Shown here: positions 53,601 through 61,859 of the stretch, one piece after another
How the letters are laid out: each line of letters begins with the position of its first letter
Position numbering within the stretch: position 1 is the stretch's first letter
Assembly (NCBI GenBank): GCA_902775385.1
Contig: CACYMI010000002.1
Span: forward strand, 1-64,000
DNA: 64,000 nt
Origin: an uncultured Bacteroidales bacterium
GTDB lineage: Bacteria; Bacteroidota; Bacteroidia; Bacteroidales; Bacteroidaceae
Direction: 5' to 3'
Notes under the pieces: generated by a model
The model's input: the letters and a program-made list of their open reading frames with translations, nothing else
Told to the model about the DNA's origin: nothing
Database searches by the model: none
Translations under genes and position numbers: made by a program

Positions 53601-55046
53601 AAGGTCGATATTCCCGCTATAGCTGTTGCCGATGACAGTCCCGTTCAGAGCAATGCCCCGGTATTCATGGTTGCGACAGACCAGACTGCTGATGATGCCC
53701 CTTAAGGAGAGCTCCGGCTTATTGTCCTGCCCGTGCAAGTGTCCGGTCACCTCTGCCGAGAAAGCGATGTTTCCCAGTTCGGCCGACTTCTCTTCAGGGA
53801 GCAACTGGCCCAGGTTGAACCTGTCGGTAGAGAGCAGGGCATTGACTTTATCCTTGTCTGTCAGTTTACCCTGCATGAGAAGAGAGCCCTGCGGGGTGGT
53901 AGTGGTAAGGTCGGCCTCCACCAGATTATGGCGGTAGCTGAGGCTGCCCTCGACAAGGGCATTGCCGATACGGGAAAGAACAGGGAGCGGCTCTGCCTCC
54001 CTGCCTCGGATATTCCCGAGGATAAACTGCTGGATGTTCTTGCCGGTCCTCAACTGCAGGTTGCTGACATCAACCGACGGGCGGTCCGTGATTCCGCGCA
54101 TGGCCACGTCGGCCCTAAGCTGCAATTCCTGCCCCGCATCAGAAAGACTAAAGTCCGGCAGGTGCAGGTTGCCCTCCTGTATCGCACATTCGCCCGAAAT
54201 GAGAATGTGGGATGTGAAATGTTGCACCTTGTCGGTGAGGCAGGCAAAGTCAGATGGCCGGATGTCAGCCTGTAGCGTACCTCTTATATCCGTTCCTTGC
54301 AGCCACTGCTTAAAATCCCCTTTGCGGGGGAACTCCGGGTAGCGGGCCTGCAACTGGGGAATCCGCAAGTCGGAGTTGTCCGTCTGAAGGTTGAAGTCGG
54401 ACAGCACCGCTTTCTGCCCGTTGGCATTTGCCAGGAAGGAAAGCTGCCTGACGGTAAGTCCGCATGCCTCCGTAAAACTGAGCCTCTTCAGGCAGATATC
54501 CATGGTGTCCGGCATGCAGAAGTGAACCTTGGCATTCACATCAATATTGCTGACCGACAGGTGGTCGGGATTGAATCTGTGCGGGGTGGGAGTGGTATCC
54601 CAGACATTGTATCGCAGCGTGGTTCTTCTTATCAGCAGGGCGTCAATCCGGATGTCTGTACCAGTGTCCTGCTTCTTGTTCTTGCTGAACTTGTCTATGA
54701 GGAACTGGCAGTTCAGGCGGCTTTGGGCATCAGTCTTATAGAGTGTAATGTCGGCACCGATGAGCTGTGCATTGTCAATGTGTACCTGCTTCTCGAGCAG
54801 GGGCAGTATTCTGATTTTGGCTGCCACGCGGGCGGCACTGAGCATGAGGGAGTCCTTCCGGTCAAAGACCTGGATGTCATCAATAATCAGACGGTTGAAC
54901 AGTCCGGGGCTGACGTTGCCGATGCGGACGGTAGTGCCTAGGTAGTCGGTGAGGGATTGGGATAAAACACCTGCAGTCCAGCCTTGAACCGCCGGAATCC
55001 AGGAAAGGGAAAGTCCTGTCAGATAAATGACCAAAACCAGTCCCAC
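50625..55046 (-). CDS. tamB: TamB/AsmA-family envelope bridge protein (translocation and assembly module)
   Basis: 1473 residues. One N-terminal membrane anchor (residues 1-19), a long beta-taco region of repeating strands through the middle (AsmA/TamB lipid-transfer groove), and the C-terminal TamB (DUF490) domain with FKIYGTFRVDNGTYKLSVQDV-like and NLKANYTVPNVSLNEL segments, ending in a basic tail KNKKKKRPP. Spans the periplasm to feed phospholipid or barrel proteins to the outer membrane. The start is GTG at 55046; no in-frame ATG follows the upstream stop at 55086-55088. Divergent from nqrA. Confidence 0.93.
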   Translation of the reverse strand: MGLVLVIYLTGLSLSWIPAVQGWTAGVLSQSLTDYLGTTVRIGNVSPGLFNRLIIDDIQVFDRKDSLMLSAARVAAKIRILPLLEKQVHIDNAQLIGADITLYKTDAQSRLNCQFLIDKFSKNKKQDTGTDIRIDALLIRRTTLRYNVWDTTPTPHRFNPDHLSVSNIDVNAKVHFCMPDTMDICLKRLSFTEACGLTVRQLSFLANANGQKAVLSDFNLQTDNSDLRIPQLQARYPEFPRKGDFKQWLQGTDIRGTLQADIRPSDFACLTDKVQHFTSHILISGECAIQEGNLHLPDFSLSDAGQELQLRADVAMRGITDRPSVDVSNLQLRTGKNIQQFILGNIRGREAEPLPVLSRIGNALVEGSLSYRHNLVEADLTTTTPQGSLLMQGKLTDKDKVNALLSTDRFNLGQLLPEEKSAELGNIAFSAEVTGHLHGQDNKPELSLRGIISSLVCRNHEYRGIALNGTVIGNSYSGNIDLADLSGSLQLSAKADLHSDQKRILCSGTLSDFSPYGLNLTKSNEAVRYSGKIDADITLTGTDRITGDVAVTDVTIRTDQDSPVVIDSISIRSIYDERGQHLTLLSPFAEAQAVGHFQWKDLASSFLNITHQALPSIFPQPRAKISADTDIAFSVTARDTTLLRSLTGADIRIPETAVIQGEMSNLTQRINLNANIPQFYYGNNNLRHTELHLESYNNIIQTSLKTERVMKGKATELNLNAYANKDKLITRLDWDNHKRPTMKGNINLTGYFNRDFSNSQAIEGVIKTSDIIINDTTWTLSPAHVNYHDNVVDVENVKLTCENRHIAINGRMSRESTDTLTADLSQIDLAYIFDLVNFHDVDFDGKATGLVYATSVLRKPVIDGYLHVYDFLMNGAPMGDCDAYCNWGSKGKAITLDAHLRDLATRQQTSVSGTITPGKEEGSGLDLYIKSNRTNIAFLNKWTKDIFSNLAGSVSGWARLHGPFKTFAMDGDLLINEASMHVLSLGVDYHTAGDSVIMRPGNIWFRDITIHDQYSNGTDSDHTAQLDGHLIYDRFSNMRYLFNATAHNILGYDFREFGDANFYGTVFADGKLTLSGLPGELNVDVEVSPQKKTNFVYKVASPETITEAGFITYVSHTDTARNARTEAVAQEKPQTNIRINFDIDVNPNATLKLLMDPRSGDYINLAGNGHILANFYNKGKFQIYGTFRVDNGTYKLSVQDVIRKDFQFQRDGTIVFGGNPMQASLNLKANYTVPNVSLNELSASSLGLANTRVDCIMNIGGLAGQPVITFDFDLPNANEDEKKMVRSMINTEEERNMQVIYLLGIGRFYSYGAQYQDKGSSLQSSMAINSFLSSTLSSQFNQILSSAVGSNNWTFGTNLRTGETGWDKLDVEGMLSGRMLNNRLLINGNFGYRESYYSTNNFIGDFDIQYILTRNGDFSLKAYNQTNDRYFVQSSLTTQGLGIQFKRDFNNWKEAFRKNKKKKRPPKELNIEH

Positions 55047-55177
55047 AAAGCATCTTATTATGAATTTTAATGCTTTTATGCTTCTTTATTCTCTCGTTTA
55101 TTGTACCTGTTTGTTATAATCGAGAACAAAAGTACAAAAAATATTTTGGAAAAGTGTCCAGTTCGGTTAAAATTTTA

Positions 55178-55185
55178 TAATTTTG
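55178..55185 (+). promoter_or_regulatory. -7 element of the nqr operon
   Basis: TAATTTTG fits TAnnTTTG, 40 bases before nqrA. A well-spaced -33 TTG is not obvious. Confidence 0.5.
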
Positions 55186-55225
55186 CACGGCTAAAATGGA
55201 ACCTATATATTTTTAATCCAAAGAT

Positions 55226-56554
55226 ATGGCAAAAGTAATCAAATTACGTAAAGGCCTGGACATCAACCTGAAAGGTAAAGCTGCCAAGGAAACTGCCAGC
55301 ATTGGTTGCCCCGGTGAGTATGCGCTCATTCCGGACGACTTCTGCGGTCTGAAGCCCAAAGTAGTGGTTAAGGAAGGTGATGCCGTCAAGGCCGGGGATG
55401 CCTTGTTCGTGGACAAGTTGCATCCTGAAGTGAAGTTTGTCAGCCCTGTCAGCGGTACTGTCTCACTGGTTGAACGCGGTGACAGACGTAAGCTTCTGAG
55501 TGTTCGTGTTCAGCCTGACGGTAAGCAGGAGGCTCGTCAGTTTGACGTGAAGGGTGACGTGAAGTCTTTGCTTTTGGAGAGTGGTCTGTTCGGATTCTTC
55601 CGCCAGCGTCCCTATGACGTGGTGGCTAATCCCGAGGATGCTCCTAAGGCAATCTTCGTAAGTGCATTCAACAGTATGCCTCTGAGTCAGGACTTTGAAT
55701 ATGTGCTCTCTGGCCAGGAAGCTGACTTCCAGGCCGGTATCACTGCGCTGAGCAAGCTGGCCAAGGTTTATCTGGGCATCAGTGCCAGGCAGACGAATGC
55801 GGCGCTGACCGGTGCCAAGGACTGTGAGGTGAATGTGTTTGACGGTCCTGCCCCTGCCGGTAACGTGGGTGTGCAGATTAATCATGTAAGCCCCGTCAAC
55901 AAGGGTGAGGTGGTTTGGACACTGGGTGCCGAGGAGGTTATCTTCGTGGGCCGTCTGATGAACAGCGGAAAGGTGGACCTGACACGTACCGTTGCCCTGG
56001 CCGGCAGTGAGGTAAGCGCTCCTAAGTACTACAAGATGCTGGTGGGCCAGAAGCTGACTACCCTGATTGAGGGTAATGTGAAGGTGGATGGCAGCCGTAT
56101 CATCAACGGTAATGTAATGACTGGTGTCAAGACTTGTGCCGAGGGCTTCCTGGGTGCTCATGCCACGGAGGTGAACGTGATACCGGAGGGTGACCATGCT
56201 GATGAGATGCTGGGTTGGATAATGCCCCGTTTCAATACCTTCAGTACACACCGCAGTTACTTCTCCTGGCTGTTCGGTAAGAAAAAGGAGTATGTGCTGG
56301 ATGCCCGTATCAAGGGTGGTGAGCGCCACATGATTATGAGCGGTGAGTATGACAAGGTGTTCCCCATGGATATCTATGCCGGCTATCTGGTGAAAGCCAT
56401 CATTTCCGGTGATATCGACCGCCAGGAGGCGCTGGGTATCTATGAGGTAGCTCCCGAGGATTTCGCTATCGCGGAGTTCGTGGACAGCAGTAAGCTGGAG
56501 TTGCAGCGTATTGTCCGTGAGGGTCTGGATATCCTGCGTAAAGAGAATGCTTAA
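55226..56554 (+). CDS. nqrA: Na+-translocating NADH:quinone reductase subunit A
   Basis: 442 residues: IKLRKGLDINLKGKA start, GEYALIPDDFCGLKPKVVVKEGD (barrel-sandwich part), then the RnfC-like fold. NqrA is the cytosolic quinone-site subunit of the six-protein sodium pump. First gene of the complete nqrABCDEF operon. A 72-base gap with an 8-bp array follows. Confidence 0.97.
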   Translation: MAKVIKLRKGLDINLKGKAAKETASIGCPGEYALIPDDFCGLKPKVVVKEGDAVKAGDALFVDKLHPEVKFVSPVSGTVSLVERGDRRKLLSVRVQPDGKQEARQFDVKGDVKSLLLESGLFGFFRQRPYDVVANPEDAPKAIFVSAFNSMPLSQDFEYVLSGQEADFQAGITALSKLAKVYLGISARQTNAALTGAKDCEVNVFDGPAPAGNVGVQINHVSPVNKGEVVWTLGAEEVIFVGRLMNSGKVDLTRTVALAGSEVSAPKYYKMLVGQKLTTLIEGNVKVDGSRIINGNVMTGVKTCAEGFLGAHATEVNVIPEGDHADEMLGWIMPRFNTFSTHRSYFSWLFGKKKEYVLDARIKGGERHMIMSGEYDKVFPMDIYAGYLVKAIISGDIDRQEALGIYEVAPEDFAIAEFVDSSKLELQRIVREGLDILRKENA

Positions 56555-56565
56555 TCAGTTGATGT

Positions 56566-56605
56566 GTTGACAAGTTGACAAGTGAACAGGTTGACGAGTT
56601 GACCA
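56566..56605 (+). repeat. Degenerate tandem array, 8-bp unit GTTGACAA, 5 copies
   Basis: Five units (two exact, three variant) between nqrA and nqrB inside the operon. Confidence 0.75.
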
Positions 56606-56626
56606 TATTACATTATTATAAATAAT

Positions 56627-57802
56627 ATGAATCCAATAAAGAAACTATTCGATAACATACATCCCTACATAGAGGAGGGCGGCAAGTTCCATGCCTTCCG
56701 CTCGTTGGTGGACGGTTTCGAGACGTTTGCTTTCGTCCCCAATACCACCAGTCGCGTAGGAAGTGTGAATATCCACGATGCTATCGATAGCAAGCGTATC
56801 ATGAGTCTTGTTGTTATTGCTCTGATTCCCGCTCTGCTCTTCGGTATGTATAACGTGGGTTATCAGAACGCTCTGGCAACAGGTCATCTGGCCGATGCCA
56901 CGTTCTGGAGTATGTTCTGTTACGGCTTCCTGGCCGTTCTGCCCAAGATCATCGTCAGCTACGCGGTAGGTCTGGGTATTGAGTTTACAGTAGCACAGTG
57001 GAAGAATGAGGAGATTCAGGAGGGATATCTGGTATCCGGTATCATTATTCCTATGATTGTGCCCGTTACCTGTCCTTTATGGATGCTGGCTATTGCCGTT
57101 GCGTTCAGTGTTATTCTGGCAAAGGAGATTTTCGGTGGTACAGGTATGAATATCTTCAATCCCGCGCTTATTACCCGTGCTTTCCTGTTCTTCAGCTATC
57201 CGTCTGCTATGACGGGTGACGCTACTGTATGGGTAGCTCAGGACACCATCTTCGGTCTCGGTTATCAGGCTACCGATGCCTACACCGCGGCAACTCCTCT
57301 TGGCGAGGCTGCCCAGGCCGGTTTCGCAGGCTTTGCTCCCGAGACAATTCAGAATGCTGTTACGGGTCTTATTCCCGGATGTATCGGTGAGACCAGCGTC
57401 ATTGCCATTGCATTGGGCGGTCTGTTATTGCTGTGGACCGGCATTGCCAGCTGGAAGACCATGTTAAGTGTCTTCGTGGGTGGAGCCGCTACGGGCTACC
57501 TGATGCAAGTGTTGGGTCTGACTCATATTCAGTGGTATGAGCAGTTGGTTATCGGTGGCTTTGCCTTCGGTGCCGTGTTTATGGCCACCGATCCTGTTAC
57601 AAGCTGCCGTACGGAGTGCGGTAAGTATATTTACGGCTTGCTGATTGGCTTCATTGCAGTGCTGGTTCGCGTACTCAATCCCGGTTATCCCGAGGGTATG
57701 ATGCTTGCCATCCTGCTGATGAATCTCTTTGCAAGTCTCATTGACTACTGCTTCGTACAGAGGAACATTAACATGCGTGCCAAGCGCGCCACAGTAAAGT
57801 AA
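56627..57802 (+). CDS. nqrB: Na+-translocating NADH:quinone reductase subunit B
   Basis: 391 residues, about ten membrane segments. The covalent FMN acceptor threonine is expected in DAYTAATPL (T223), where the usual S/T-G-A-T reads T-A-A-T; the attachment threonine itself is kept. NEEIQEGYLVSGIIIPMIVP and GGTGMNIFNPALITRAFLFF are family signatures. Membrane core of the pump. Confidence 0.97.
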   Translation: MNPIKKLFDNIHPYIEEGGKFHAFRSLVDGFETFAFVPNTTSRVGSVNIHDAIDSKRIMSLVVIALIPALLFGMYNVGYQNALATGHLADATFWSMFCYGFLAVLPKIIVSYAVGLGIEFTVAQWKNEEIQEGYLVSGIIIPMIVPVTCPLWMLAIAVAFSVILAKEIFGGTGMNIFNPALITRAFLFFSYPSAMTGDATVWVAQDTIFGLGYQATDAYTAATPLGEAAQAGFAGFAPETIQNAVTGLIPGCIGETSVIAIALGGLLLLWTGIASWKTMLSVFVGGAATGYLMQVLGLTHIQWYEQLVIGGFAFGAVFMATDPVTSCRTECGKYIYGLLIGFIAVLVRVLNPGYPEGMMLAILLMNLFASLIDYCFVQRNINMRAKRATVK

Positions 57803-57807
57803 GGAGG
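57802..57807 (+). promoter_or_regulatory. Shine-Dalgarno site of nqrC
   Basis: AGGAGG eight bases before the ATG at 57816, overlapping the nqrB stop codon. Confidence 0.7.
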
Positions 57808-57815
57808 ACAGCGAT

Positions 57816-58586
57816 ATGAAATTGAATACAAACAACAATGTATATACTATCTGCTATGCGGCAGTAATGGTTATCATCGTTGCCTTCCTGCTGGCATTCG
57901 TAGCTTCTGCGCTGAAAGAGACTCAGGATGCCAACGTGGCAAACGATACCAAGGGACAGATCCTGACTGCCCTGGGCTATGACAAGGCTGCCATTGATGT
58001 GGCCGCAGTCTTTGCCGGGAAGGTACAGGACAATGTTTTTGAGAACGGCGAGCTGAAGTCCTATGAGGGTAACTTCAATACTACTTACGGCTCACTTATC
58101 AAGAACGGTGAGTTGCATGTCTTTACAGCCACCACCGCCAACGGTGAGAAGGCCTATGTTATTCCTGTTGTGGGCCGTGGCCTTTGGGGCGGTCTCTGGG
58201 GTTATATTGCCGTGAACGAGACTAAGGACAAGGTGCTTGGCACTTACTTCTATCATGAGAGCGAGACTGCCGGCCTTGGCGCCCGTATCAGCGAGAAGTG
58301 GTTCCAGGATCAGTTCATCGGCAAGCCCATCTTCGGTGAGAACGGCGAGGTTGCCCTTACCGTTGTGAAGGCCGGTGCGGCTCAGGCAGAGAACGAAGTG
58401 GACGGTGTAACCGGTGCCACCCTTACCAGCAATGGCGTTGCCGCTATGGTAAAGGACGGACTGACTGCTTACAAAGAGTTCCTGGCAAAATCCTGCGGCG
58501 AGAGTGCTGAGGAAGAGCCCGTTGCCGAGTGCGACTCTATCGGGAATGACGCGGAAGTGAGTGTGGAAACCGATGTTGAACAATAA
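57816..58586 (+). CDS. nqrC: Na+-translocating NADH:quinone reductase subunit C
   Basis: 256 residues. One N-terminal membrane segment, then a periplasmic FMN domain with the flavinylation site DGVTGATLTSNG (T202) and HESETAGLGARISEKW. The last 30 residues are strongly acidic (EEEPVAECDSIGNDAEVSVE) and extend past the usual end near residue 225-230. FMN would be attached by ApbE, not encoded here. Confidence 0.96.
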   Translation: MKLNTNNNVYTICYAAVMVIIVAFLLAFVASALKETQDANVANDTKGQILTALGYDKAAIDVAAVFAGKVQDNVFENGELKSYEGNFNTTYGSLIKNGELHVFTATTANGEKAYVIPVVGRGLWGGLWGYIAVNETKDKVLGTYFYHESETAGLGARISEKWFQDQFIGKPIFGENGEVALTVVKAGAAQAENEVDGVTGATLTSNGVAAMVKDGLTAYKEFLAKSCGESAEEEPVAECDSIGNDAEVSVETDVEQ

Positions 58587-58592
58587 GAATAA

Positions 58593-58598
58593 AGGAGG
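58593..58598 (+). promoter_or_regulatory. Shine-Dalgarno site of nqrD
   Basis: AGGAGG eight bases before the ATG at 58607. Confidence 0.7.
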
Positions 58599-58606
58599 AA
58601 AAGAAG

Positions 58607-59233
58607 ATGAGTAAATTGTTTTCTGACGAGAATAAAGCCGCTTTCACCAGCCCCCTTAACCTAAACAATCCCATCGCCGTTCAGGTGCTTGGTATCTGTT
58701 CGGCATTGGCTGTGACCAGTCAGCTGAAGCCCGCTATCGTTATGGGATTGAGTGTGACGGTCATTACGGCATTCTCAAATGTGATTATCTCTCTGCTGCG
58801 CAAGACCATTCCCAACCGTATCCGTATTATCGTACAGTTGGTAGTTGTGGCAGCTCTTGTAACAATTGTCAGCCAGCTGCTCAAGGCTTATGTATATGAT
58901 GTAAGCGTCCAGCTGAGCGTATATGTAGGTCTTATCATCACCAACTGTATCCTCATGGGCCGTCTGGAGGCCTTTGCTATGCAGAACGGTCCCTGGCCTT
59001 CATTCCTGGATGGTATCGGTAACGGTCTGGGTTATGCCGCCGTACTGGTTATCGTAGGCTTCTTCCGTGAGCTCTTCGGCTTCGGAACCCTTCTGGGATT
59101 CCAGGTGATTCCCCAGTTCATGTACGATGCCGGTTATACCAATAACGGTATGATGGTGATGCCTGCTATGAGTTTGATTATCGTAGGTTGTGTAATCTGG
59201 GCACATCGTGCTTATAATAAGGAGGAGAAGTAG
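58607..59233 (+). CDS. nqrD: Na+-translocating NADH:quinone reductase subunit D
   Basis: 208 residues, six membrane segments. [21 protein letters not shown] and [20 protein letters not shown] are conserved NqrD/RnfE signatures around the iron-centre cysteine. Ends two bases before nqrE. Confidence 0.97.
   Translation: MSKLFSDENKAAFTSPLNLNNPIAVQVLGICSALAVTSQLKPAIVMGLSVTVITAFSNVIISLLRKTIPNRIRIIVQLVVVAALVTIVSQLLKAYVYDVSVQLSVYVGLIITNCILMGRLEAFAMQNGPWPSFLDGIGNGLGYAAVLVIVGFFRELFGFGTLLGFQVIPQFMYDAGYTNNGMMVMPAMSLIIVGCVIWAHRAYNKEEK
59220..59225 (+). promoter_or_regulatory. Shine-Dalgarno site of nqrE
   Basis: AGGAGG within the last codons of nqrD, nine bases before the ATG at 59235. It decides the nqrE start over an upstream in-frame codon at 59208. 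Confidence 0.7.
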
Positions 59234-59234
59234 T

Positions 59235-59861
59235 ATGGAACATATGATTAGTCTTTTTGTCCGCTCAATCTTTGTGGACAATATGATATTTGCCTTCTTC
59301 CTGGGTATGTGCTCTTATCTGGCTGTATCCAAGAATGTGAAGACCGCCCTCGGACTGGGTGTCGCAGTTACTTTCGTACTGCTGGTAACCGTCCCTGTGG
59401 ATTATGCCCTGCAGACTTATGTGCTGGGTCCTGATGCCATTGTTGCCGGTGTCGATTTGACGTTCCTCGCCTTCATCCTGTTCATTGCCGTTATTGCCGG
59501 TATCGTTCAGCTGGTGGAGATGATAGTAGAGCGTTTCAGCCCTTCACTCTATGCCGCGCTGGGTATCTTCCTGCCCCTGATTGCCGTTAACTGCGCCATC
59601 ATGGGTGCCAGCCTGTTCATGCAGCAGCGCGTTACGATGGAGCCTACCAATGCTCAGTTCATCGGCGGTTTCGGCGATGCGATTGCCTATGCGCTGGGTT
59701 CTGGTATCGGATGGCTGTTGGCTATCGTAGGCCTGGCTGCTATCCGTGAGAAGATGGCTTATACCGATGTACCCAAGCCGTTGCAGGGTCTGGGCATTAC
59801 ATTTATTACCGTAGGTCTGATGGCACTTGCCTTTATGTGCTTCTCTGGTCTTAACATCTAA
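59235..59861 (+). CDS. nqrE: Na+-translocating NADH:quinone reductase subunit E
   Basis: 208 residues, six membrane segments: [36 protein letters not shown], and [19 protein letters not shown]. Homologous to NqrD in inverted topology; shares the iron centre. Starts MEHMISLF directly after the Shine-Dalgarno site. Confidence 0.97.
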   Translation: MEHMISLFVRSIFVDNMIFAFFLGMCSYLAVSKNVKTALGLGVAVTFVLLVTVPVDYALQTYVLGPDAIVAGVDLTFLAFILFIAVIAGIVQLVEMIVERFSPSLYAALGIFLPLIAVNCAIMGASLFMQQRVTMEPTNAQFIGGFGDAIAYALGSGIGWLLAIVGLAAIREKMAYTDVPKPLQGLGITFITVGLMALAFMCFSGLNI

Positions 59862-59865
59862 AAGT

Positions 59866-59871
59866 AGGAGG
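59866..59871 (+). promoter_or_regulatory. Shine-Dalgarno site of nqrF
   Basis: AGGAGG seven bases before the ATG at 59879. Confidence 0.7.
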
Positions 59872-59878
59872 AATAACA

Positions 59879-61168
59879 ATGGATTTGAATTTGATTTTAG
59901 CGAGCATTGGCGTATTCCTGGTGGTCATCATTGCCTTGGTCATCATCCTGCTCGTAGCTAAGGCTTACTTGTCACCCAGTGGCAATGTGAATATTACAAT
60001 TAACGGTAAGGATACGCTTTCTGTAGGTCAGGGCAGTTCTCTGCTCAGTACGCTCTCGCAGGAGGGTATTTTCCTGCCCAGTGCCTGTGGCGGTAAGGGC
60101 TCTTGCGGCCAGTGCAAGCTTCAGGTACCGGAAGGCGGCGGTGAGATTCTGGATAGCGAGAAGGGTCACTTCACCCGTAAGCAGATCAAGGATCACTGGC
60201 GTCTGGGTTGTCAGTGCAAGGTCAAGGGTGACCTTCAGGTTAAGATTGACGACTCTGTAATGGGCGTTAAGGAATGGGAGTGCACCGTTATCGGCAACAA
60301 GAATGTGGCTACCTTCATCAAGGAGTACAAGGTGGCTCTGCCTGCCGGCGAGCACATGGACTTCGAGCCCGGTTCTTACGCACAGATTAAGATTCCCGCA
60401 TTCGACTGCATCGATTACGACAAGGACTTCGACAAGAGTCTTATCGGCGACACCTATCTTCCCGCATGGGAGAAGTTCGGCCTGTTCCCCCTGAAGTGTA
60501 CCAACCCTCAGGAGACTATCCGTGCTTACTCTATGGCTAACTATCCCGATGAGGGTGACATCATTACGCTGAATGTGCGTATTGCCACACCTCCCTTCAA
60601 GCCAAAGGATCAGGGTCCTGGTTTCATGGATGTCAATCCCGGTATTGCCTCTTCATACATCTTCAGTCTGAAGCCGGGCGATAAGGTAATCATGAGCGGT
60701 CCTTACGGAGAGTTCCGTCCGCAGTACGGCACGGGCCGTGAGATGATTTGGGTCGGCGGTGGTGCCGGTATGGCTCCTCTGCGTGCTCAGATTATGCATA
60801 TGCTGAAGGGTCACGGCGTGAAGGACGAGGACCGTCAGCGTCCCATGCACTATTTCTACGGTGCGCGTGCGCTGGAGGAGATTCCCTTCCTGGATGACTT
60901 CCTGCAGCTGGAGAAGGATTTCCCCAACTTCCACTTCCATCTGGCACTGGACCGTCCCGATCCCAAGGCAGATGCCGCAGGTATCAAATATACTCCGGGC
61001 TTCGTAGCTCCCGTTATGGGCGACACCTACCTCAAGCAGCACGAGGCTCCCGAAGATTGCGAGTACTACCTCTGCGGTCCTCCAATGATGGCCAAGACCG
61101 TTCTCGACCTGTTGCATAGCCTGGGTGTGGAGGATGATATGATTCGTTTTGATAACTTCGGAGGTTAA
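59879..61168 (+). CDS. nqrF: Na+-translocating NADH:quinone reductase subunit F
   Basis: 429 residues. N-terminal membrane segment, 2Fe-2S ferredoxin domain with CGGKGSCGQC and a last cysteine in LGCQCKV, FAD domain with RAYSMANYP, and the NADH domain GGGAGMAPLRAQIMHML and YYLCGPPMM, ending DNFGG. Takes electrons from NADH into the pump. The operon ends at the hairpin 25 bases downstream. Confidence 0.97.
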   Translation: MDLNLILASIGVFLVVIIALVIILLVAKAYLSPSGNVNITINGKDTLSVGQGSSLLSTLSQEGIFLPSACGGKGSCGQCKLQVPEGGGEILDSEKGHFTRKQIKDHWRLGCQCKVKGDLQVKIDDSVMGVKEWECTVIGNKNVATFIKEYKVALPAGEHMDFEPGSYAQIKIPAFDCIDYDKDFDKSLIGDTYLPAWEKFGLFPLKCTNPQETIRAYSMANYPDEGDIITLNVRIATPPFKPKDQGPGFMDVNPGIASSYIFSLKPGDKVIMSGPYGEFRPQYGTGREMIWVGGGAGMAPLRAQIMHMLKGHGVKDEDRQRPMHYFYGARALEEIPFLDDFLQLEKDFPNFHFHLALDRPDPKADAAGIKYTPGFVAPVMGDTYLKQHEAPEDCEYYLCGPPMMAKTVLDLLHSLGVEDDMIRFDNFGG

Positions 61169-61193
61169 TCCCCCGACAAACACAGTAAATATG

Positions 61194-61222
61194 GGCACAT
61201 TCCTTTTGGGATGTGCCTTTTT
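61194..61222 (+). terminator. Rho-independent terminator of the nqr operon
   Basis: GGCACATTCC (61194-61203) pairs with GGGATGTGCC (61208-61217) with one G-U, loop TTTT, then TTTTT. The next gene's -33 box overlaps its loop and right arm. Confidence 0.88.
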
Positions 61223-61235
61223 CTGTGTATATTTG
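61205..61235 (+). promoter_or_regulatory. Promoter of the HD-domain gene, overlapping a terminator
   Basis: TTTG (61205-61208), a 19-base spacer and TATATTTG (61228-61235). The predicted start falls on or next to the ATG at 61240, so the mRNA would have little or no leader. Confidence 0.65.
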
Positions 61236-61239
61236 CATC

Positions 61240-61776
61240 ATGAAACCAGAGGAGATAATACATCGTTACTGTATGGGCAATGCCGCTTTAGAGAACATCC
61301 TGCTGAAACATAGCGGCGACGTGGCAAGGCGTGCTTTAGCGATTGCCGGTAATCATCCGGAATTAGAGATCGATAGGGAATTCCTGTACCAGGCAGCTAT
61401 GCTGCATGACATAGGAATCGTTTATGTGGATGCACCTGCCATTCACTGTTATGGAACCGAGCCCTATATCAGGCATGGCATCATTGGAGCCGATCTGTTG
61501 CGCAAGGAAGGGCTGCCCGCCCATGCAAGGGTTGCGGAAAGGCATACCGGAACCGGGTTGACCCGCGATGAGATCCTTAAGCAGTCCCTGCCTCTTCCGC
61601 CTGCGGATTATGTGCCTGAGACTTTAGAGGAGCAGATTATCTGCTATGCTGATAAATTCTATTCCAAGACCCGCCTTTCCGAGGAGAAAACTTTCGAGGC
61701 CGCACTTGCCAGTCTGCGTAAGTTCGGTGAAGCCGGCCTGACGGTTTTTCAGGAATGGAAACTTCGTTTCGAGTGA
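61240..61776 (+). CDS. HD-domain phosphohydrolase
   Basis: 178 residues. HD motif in AAMLHDIGIVYVDA, with flanking KHSGDVARRALAIA and HGIIGADLLRKEG and AERHTGTGLTRDEIL providing further metal ligands; ends EQIICYADKFYSKT. Likely a metal-dependent phosphohydrolase of nucleotides or a related phosphate ester; substrate unknown. The ATG at 61240 (MKPEEIIHRY) fits relatives; an earlier in-frame codon lies within the terminator. Confidence 0.9.
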   Translation: MKPEEIIHRYCMGNAALENILLKHSGDVARRALAIAGNHPELEIDREFLYQAAMLHDIGIVYVDAPAIHCYGTEPYIRHGIIGADLLRKEGLPAHARVAERHTGTGLTRDEILKQSLPLPPADYVPETLEEQIICYADKFYSKTRLSEEKTFEAALASLRKFGEAGLTVFQEWKLRFE

Positions 61777-61825
61777 AAAAACTTTAATATTCCTTATTCT
61801 CTCATGAAGTGTCGGCTTATTTTCG

Positions 61826-61833
61826 TAACTTTG
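61826..61833 (+). promoter_or_regulatory. Probable -7 element of the LptD-like gene
   Basis: TAACTTTG fits TAnnTTTG, 27 bases before the proposed TTG start. No clear -33 box. Confidence 0.4.
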
Positions 61834-61859
61834 CAAATTGAATCAAACTGGTAGGAAAT

